Assembly (NCBI GenBank): GCA_030615655.1
Contig: JAUWYU010000072.1
Location: 1-7,319 of the forward strand
DNA: 7,319 nt
Source: Dehalococcoidia bacterium
Lineage (GTDB): Bacteria; Chloroflexota; Dehalococcoidia; Dehalococcoidales; RBG-16-60-22
Direction of reading: 5' to 3'
Shown: piece by piece, positions 5,888 through 7,319 of the stretch
Layout of the letters: every line of letters starts with the position of its first letter
How positions within the stretch are numbered: the first letter of the stretch is position 1
Notes under the pieces: generated by a model
What the model saw: only the letters and a program-made list of their open reading frames with translations
Database searches by the model: none
Told to the model about the DNA's origin: nothing
Made by a program: the position numbers and the translations under genes

Positions 5888-5925
5888 GGGGCGGGGCTTG
5901 GGGAAAATATCAAATAGACGGGGTG
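5888..5925. repeat. degenerate partial fourth repeat unit
   Basis: GGGGCGGGG (5888-5896) followed by CTTGGGGAAAATATCAAA keeps the lead-in and right half of the unit, but the central CTACGGGATAAGCC block is missing. The remainder up to the uvrD stop at 5944 shows nothing recognisable. Confidence 0.45.
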
Positions 5926-5943
5926 GTTAAGGGAAGGTAAGAA

Positions 5944-7319
5944 TCACACCTTCTCTATCTTGGCGAAGCTCATTAAAAGCCGCTTTACCCCGACCCCATC
6001 GAAAGCCACCACGACCTCGGCATCGTTCTTGACAGTCTGATAGCTCACCACCACGCCCTCGCCGAACTGCTCGTGCCGAACGTGGTCGCCCGGCTTGAAC
6101 TCGGGCACTTCGCCTTTAAGCTCGGCAGATTTATCTCCGGCCTCAGCCGTCGCATTCACCCAGCTGTCCTCACCCTCCAGGACGCTGCTGGTCGTAACCA
6201 GGTGCGGCGGTATATCCGCTAAAAAGCGCGACGGCCGGTTAACGGCACTGCTACCCATAAGTCGGCGTCGAAAGGCGCGCACCAGATACACCCTCTTTTC
6301 GGCCCTGGTGATGCCGACATAGCAGAGTCGCCTCTCCTCCTCAAGCTGCTCGGGGTCGTCAATCGACCTGAAATGGGGCAGGATGCCGTCCTCCATACCC
6401 ACGATAAACACCACCGGAAATTCCAGTCCCTTGGCCTGATGCAGGGTAATCAGGGTAACGGTATTCACGTTTTCCTCGAGTCCATCGACATCGGACACCA
6501 GCGCCACGCCCTCCAGAAAGGCCGCCAGGCCTTCCAGCGGGTTCAAATCGCGGTAGTCCTGCGCTACCGTGCGCAGCTCCAGGACATTCTCCCATCGTTC
6601 CTCACCGTCCACCAGACCCAGCAGATATCGTTTGTAGCCGGAGCTTTCCACGACGAGGTCGAACAGCTCGACCAGATTCAGTTCCCGACTGCGTTCGATG
6701 AATCCTTCTATCATGGCAGCGAAACCAATCAGCACCTTGACCGTTCTCGAACTGAATGGAAGTTCGACCCCGGAATCCTTCGACCCCGCCAGCAGCTGCA
6801 GCGCCCGGTACTCGGGGACGCCCTGCGACCTTGCCCACTGGGCAAGCTCGTCCAGGCTGCGCTGGCCGATGCCGCGCTGGGGGACGTTGATGATGCGCAG
6901 CAGGCTGACCGTATCGTAGGGGTTCTGGACAAGTCGGAGATAAGCGATGATGTCCTTGACCTCCCGCCTCTCGTAGAAACGGGTGCCCGCCACCAGCTTG
7001 TAGGGCATCCCGTAGCGGATGAAGACCTCCTCAAGGACTCTCGACTGGGCATTGGTGCGGTACATCACAGCGCAGTCGCCCGACTCCACCTCTCCCCGGC
7101 TCACCAGGTCGTCAATCTCGCTGACAACGAACTGGGCTTCCTCCTGCTCGGTGTAGGTCTCGATAACGGCGGCGGGTGAACCCGGCTCGTTGTCAGTCCA
7201 CAGGTCTTTCGGCTTGCGCTGCGGACTGGCCGAGATGACATGCGAAGCCACCTCCAGAATCATCCCGGTGGAGCGGTAGTTCTGCTCCAGCAGCACCACC
7301 CTGGCATCGGGGTAGTCCT
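5944..7319 (-). CDS. uvrD: UvrD/PcrA superfamily 1 DNA helicase, C-terminal part (start beyond window)
   Basis: 3'-to-5' SF1A helicase for unwinding in mismatch and nucleotide excision repair. Only the C-terminal portion of about 457 codons is in the window; Walker motifs I to III lie past the right edge. Numbering from the GTG codon at 7297-7299, visible motifs are LLEQNYRST (3-11, motif IV), DCAVMYRTNAQSRVLEE (75-91), RFYERREVKDIIAYLR (107-122), TLITLHQAKGLEFPVVF (282-298, motif V) and RRLCYVGITRAEKRVYL (323-339, motif VI, with the arginine finger region). After a variable linker (about 370-400) comes a PcrA-type C-terminal Tudor-like domain beginning FKPGDHVRHEQFGEGVV (401-417), the part that contacts RNA polymerase in PcrA. 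The frame stays open to the edge, with DYPDAR directly before the GTG, so that GTG is internal. PcrA is an equally fitting name. It lies upstream of mutL on the same strand. Confidence 0.95.
   Translation of the reverse strand, partial: DYPDARVVLLEQNYRSTGMILEVASHVISASPQRKPKDLWTDNEPGSPAAVIETYTEQEEAQFVVSEIDDLVSRGEVESGDCAVMYRTNAQSRVLEEVFIRYGMPYKLVAGTRFYERREVKDIIAYLRLVQNPYDTVSLLRIINVPQRGIGQRSLDELAQWARSQGVPEYRALQLLAGSKDSGVELPFSSRTVKVLIGFAAMIEGFIERSRELNLVELFDLVVESSGYKRYLLGLVDGEERWENVLELRTVAQDYRDLNPLEGLAAFLEGVALVSDVDGLEENVNTVTLITLHQAKGLEFPVVFIVGMEDGILPHFRSIDDPEQLEEERRLCYVGITRAEKRVYLVRAFRRRLMGSSAVNRPSRFLADIPPHLVTTSSVLEGEDSWVNATAEAGDKSAELKGEVPEFKPGDHVRHEQFGEGVVVSYQTVKNDAEVVVAFDGVGVKRLLMSFAKIEKV

Noticed and set aside
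5674..5913. 79-codon minus-strand open frame in the uvrD-mutL gap
   Set aside because: It is translated from the tandem repeats and a hairpin. The internally repeated, proline-rich product reflects the DNA repeats, not a protein.
5740..5925. Possible CRISPR array
   Set aside because: The units are about 75 bp and contiguous, without the short identical repeats and unique equal-length spacers of CRISPR, and no cas gene is present.
6373..7179. 268-codon plus-strand open frame
   Set aside because: It lies entirely antisense to conserved uvrD motifs, shows no recognisable domain, and is a by-product of base composition.
7297..7299. GTG as the uvrD start codon
   Set aside because: The frame continues upstream with DYPDAR, which fits helicase sequence just before motif IV, so the codon is an internal valine.

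Overview
The window is an ordinary bacterial chromosomal segment with seven protein genes. No rRNA, tRNA, CRISPR array or transposase is visible. The gene content suggests a bacterium without MutH: MutL carries the endonuclease motif, PyrE is of the Thermus-family type, and LepB is a compact single-anchor enzyme. Together with the intergenic repeats this fits Chloroflexota, possibly Dehalococcoidia. That placement is inference from protein character only and is not secure.

Layout. From the left edge, two minus-strand genes form a tight operon: plsY-like acyltransferase (1165-1800), then a membrane-anchored family 2 glycosyltransferase (4-1152), with only 12 nt between them. A 222-bp divergent intergenic region (1801-2022) separates them from a plus-strand group: lepB (signal peptidase I), pyrE (orotate phosphoribosyltransferase) and a membrane-tethered PD-(D/E)XK nuclease related to archaeal Holliday junction resolvases. 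This group converges on mutL (3829-5538, minus). After a 405-bp repeat-rich intergenic region comes the C-terminal part of a uvrD/pcrA helicase gene (5944 to the right edge, minus), whose start lies outside the window.

Functional reading. The left pair is membrane lipid or glycolipid synthesis. The plus-strand group mixes protein export, pyrimidine synthesis and a nuclease, so it looks like shared transcription rather than one pathway. The right side is DNA repair. An endonuclease-type MutL with a probable sliding-clamp motif, next to a UvrD/PcrA helicase, makes a plausible MutH-independent mismatch-repair pair.

The most notable non-coding content is as follows. (1) A near-consensus promoter for mutL has a perfect 7+4+7 inverted repeat lying between and over its -35 and -10 boxes, and the -10 is so close to the ATG that the transcript would be almost leaderless. 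A second promoter candidate lies upstream. (2) A repeat family of about 75 bp flanks mutL on both sides: two tandem copies plus a degenerate partial copy between uvrD and mutL, and one copy at the mutL/nuclease convergence. The last copy is split by a 30-bp nested element and supplies the stop codon of the nuclease gene. (3) Two strong hairpins lie between mutL and uvrD. I found no clear multi-gene novel system. The repeats and the mutL control region are the parts most worth checking.
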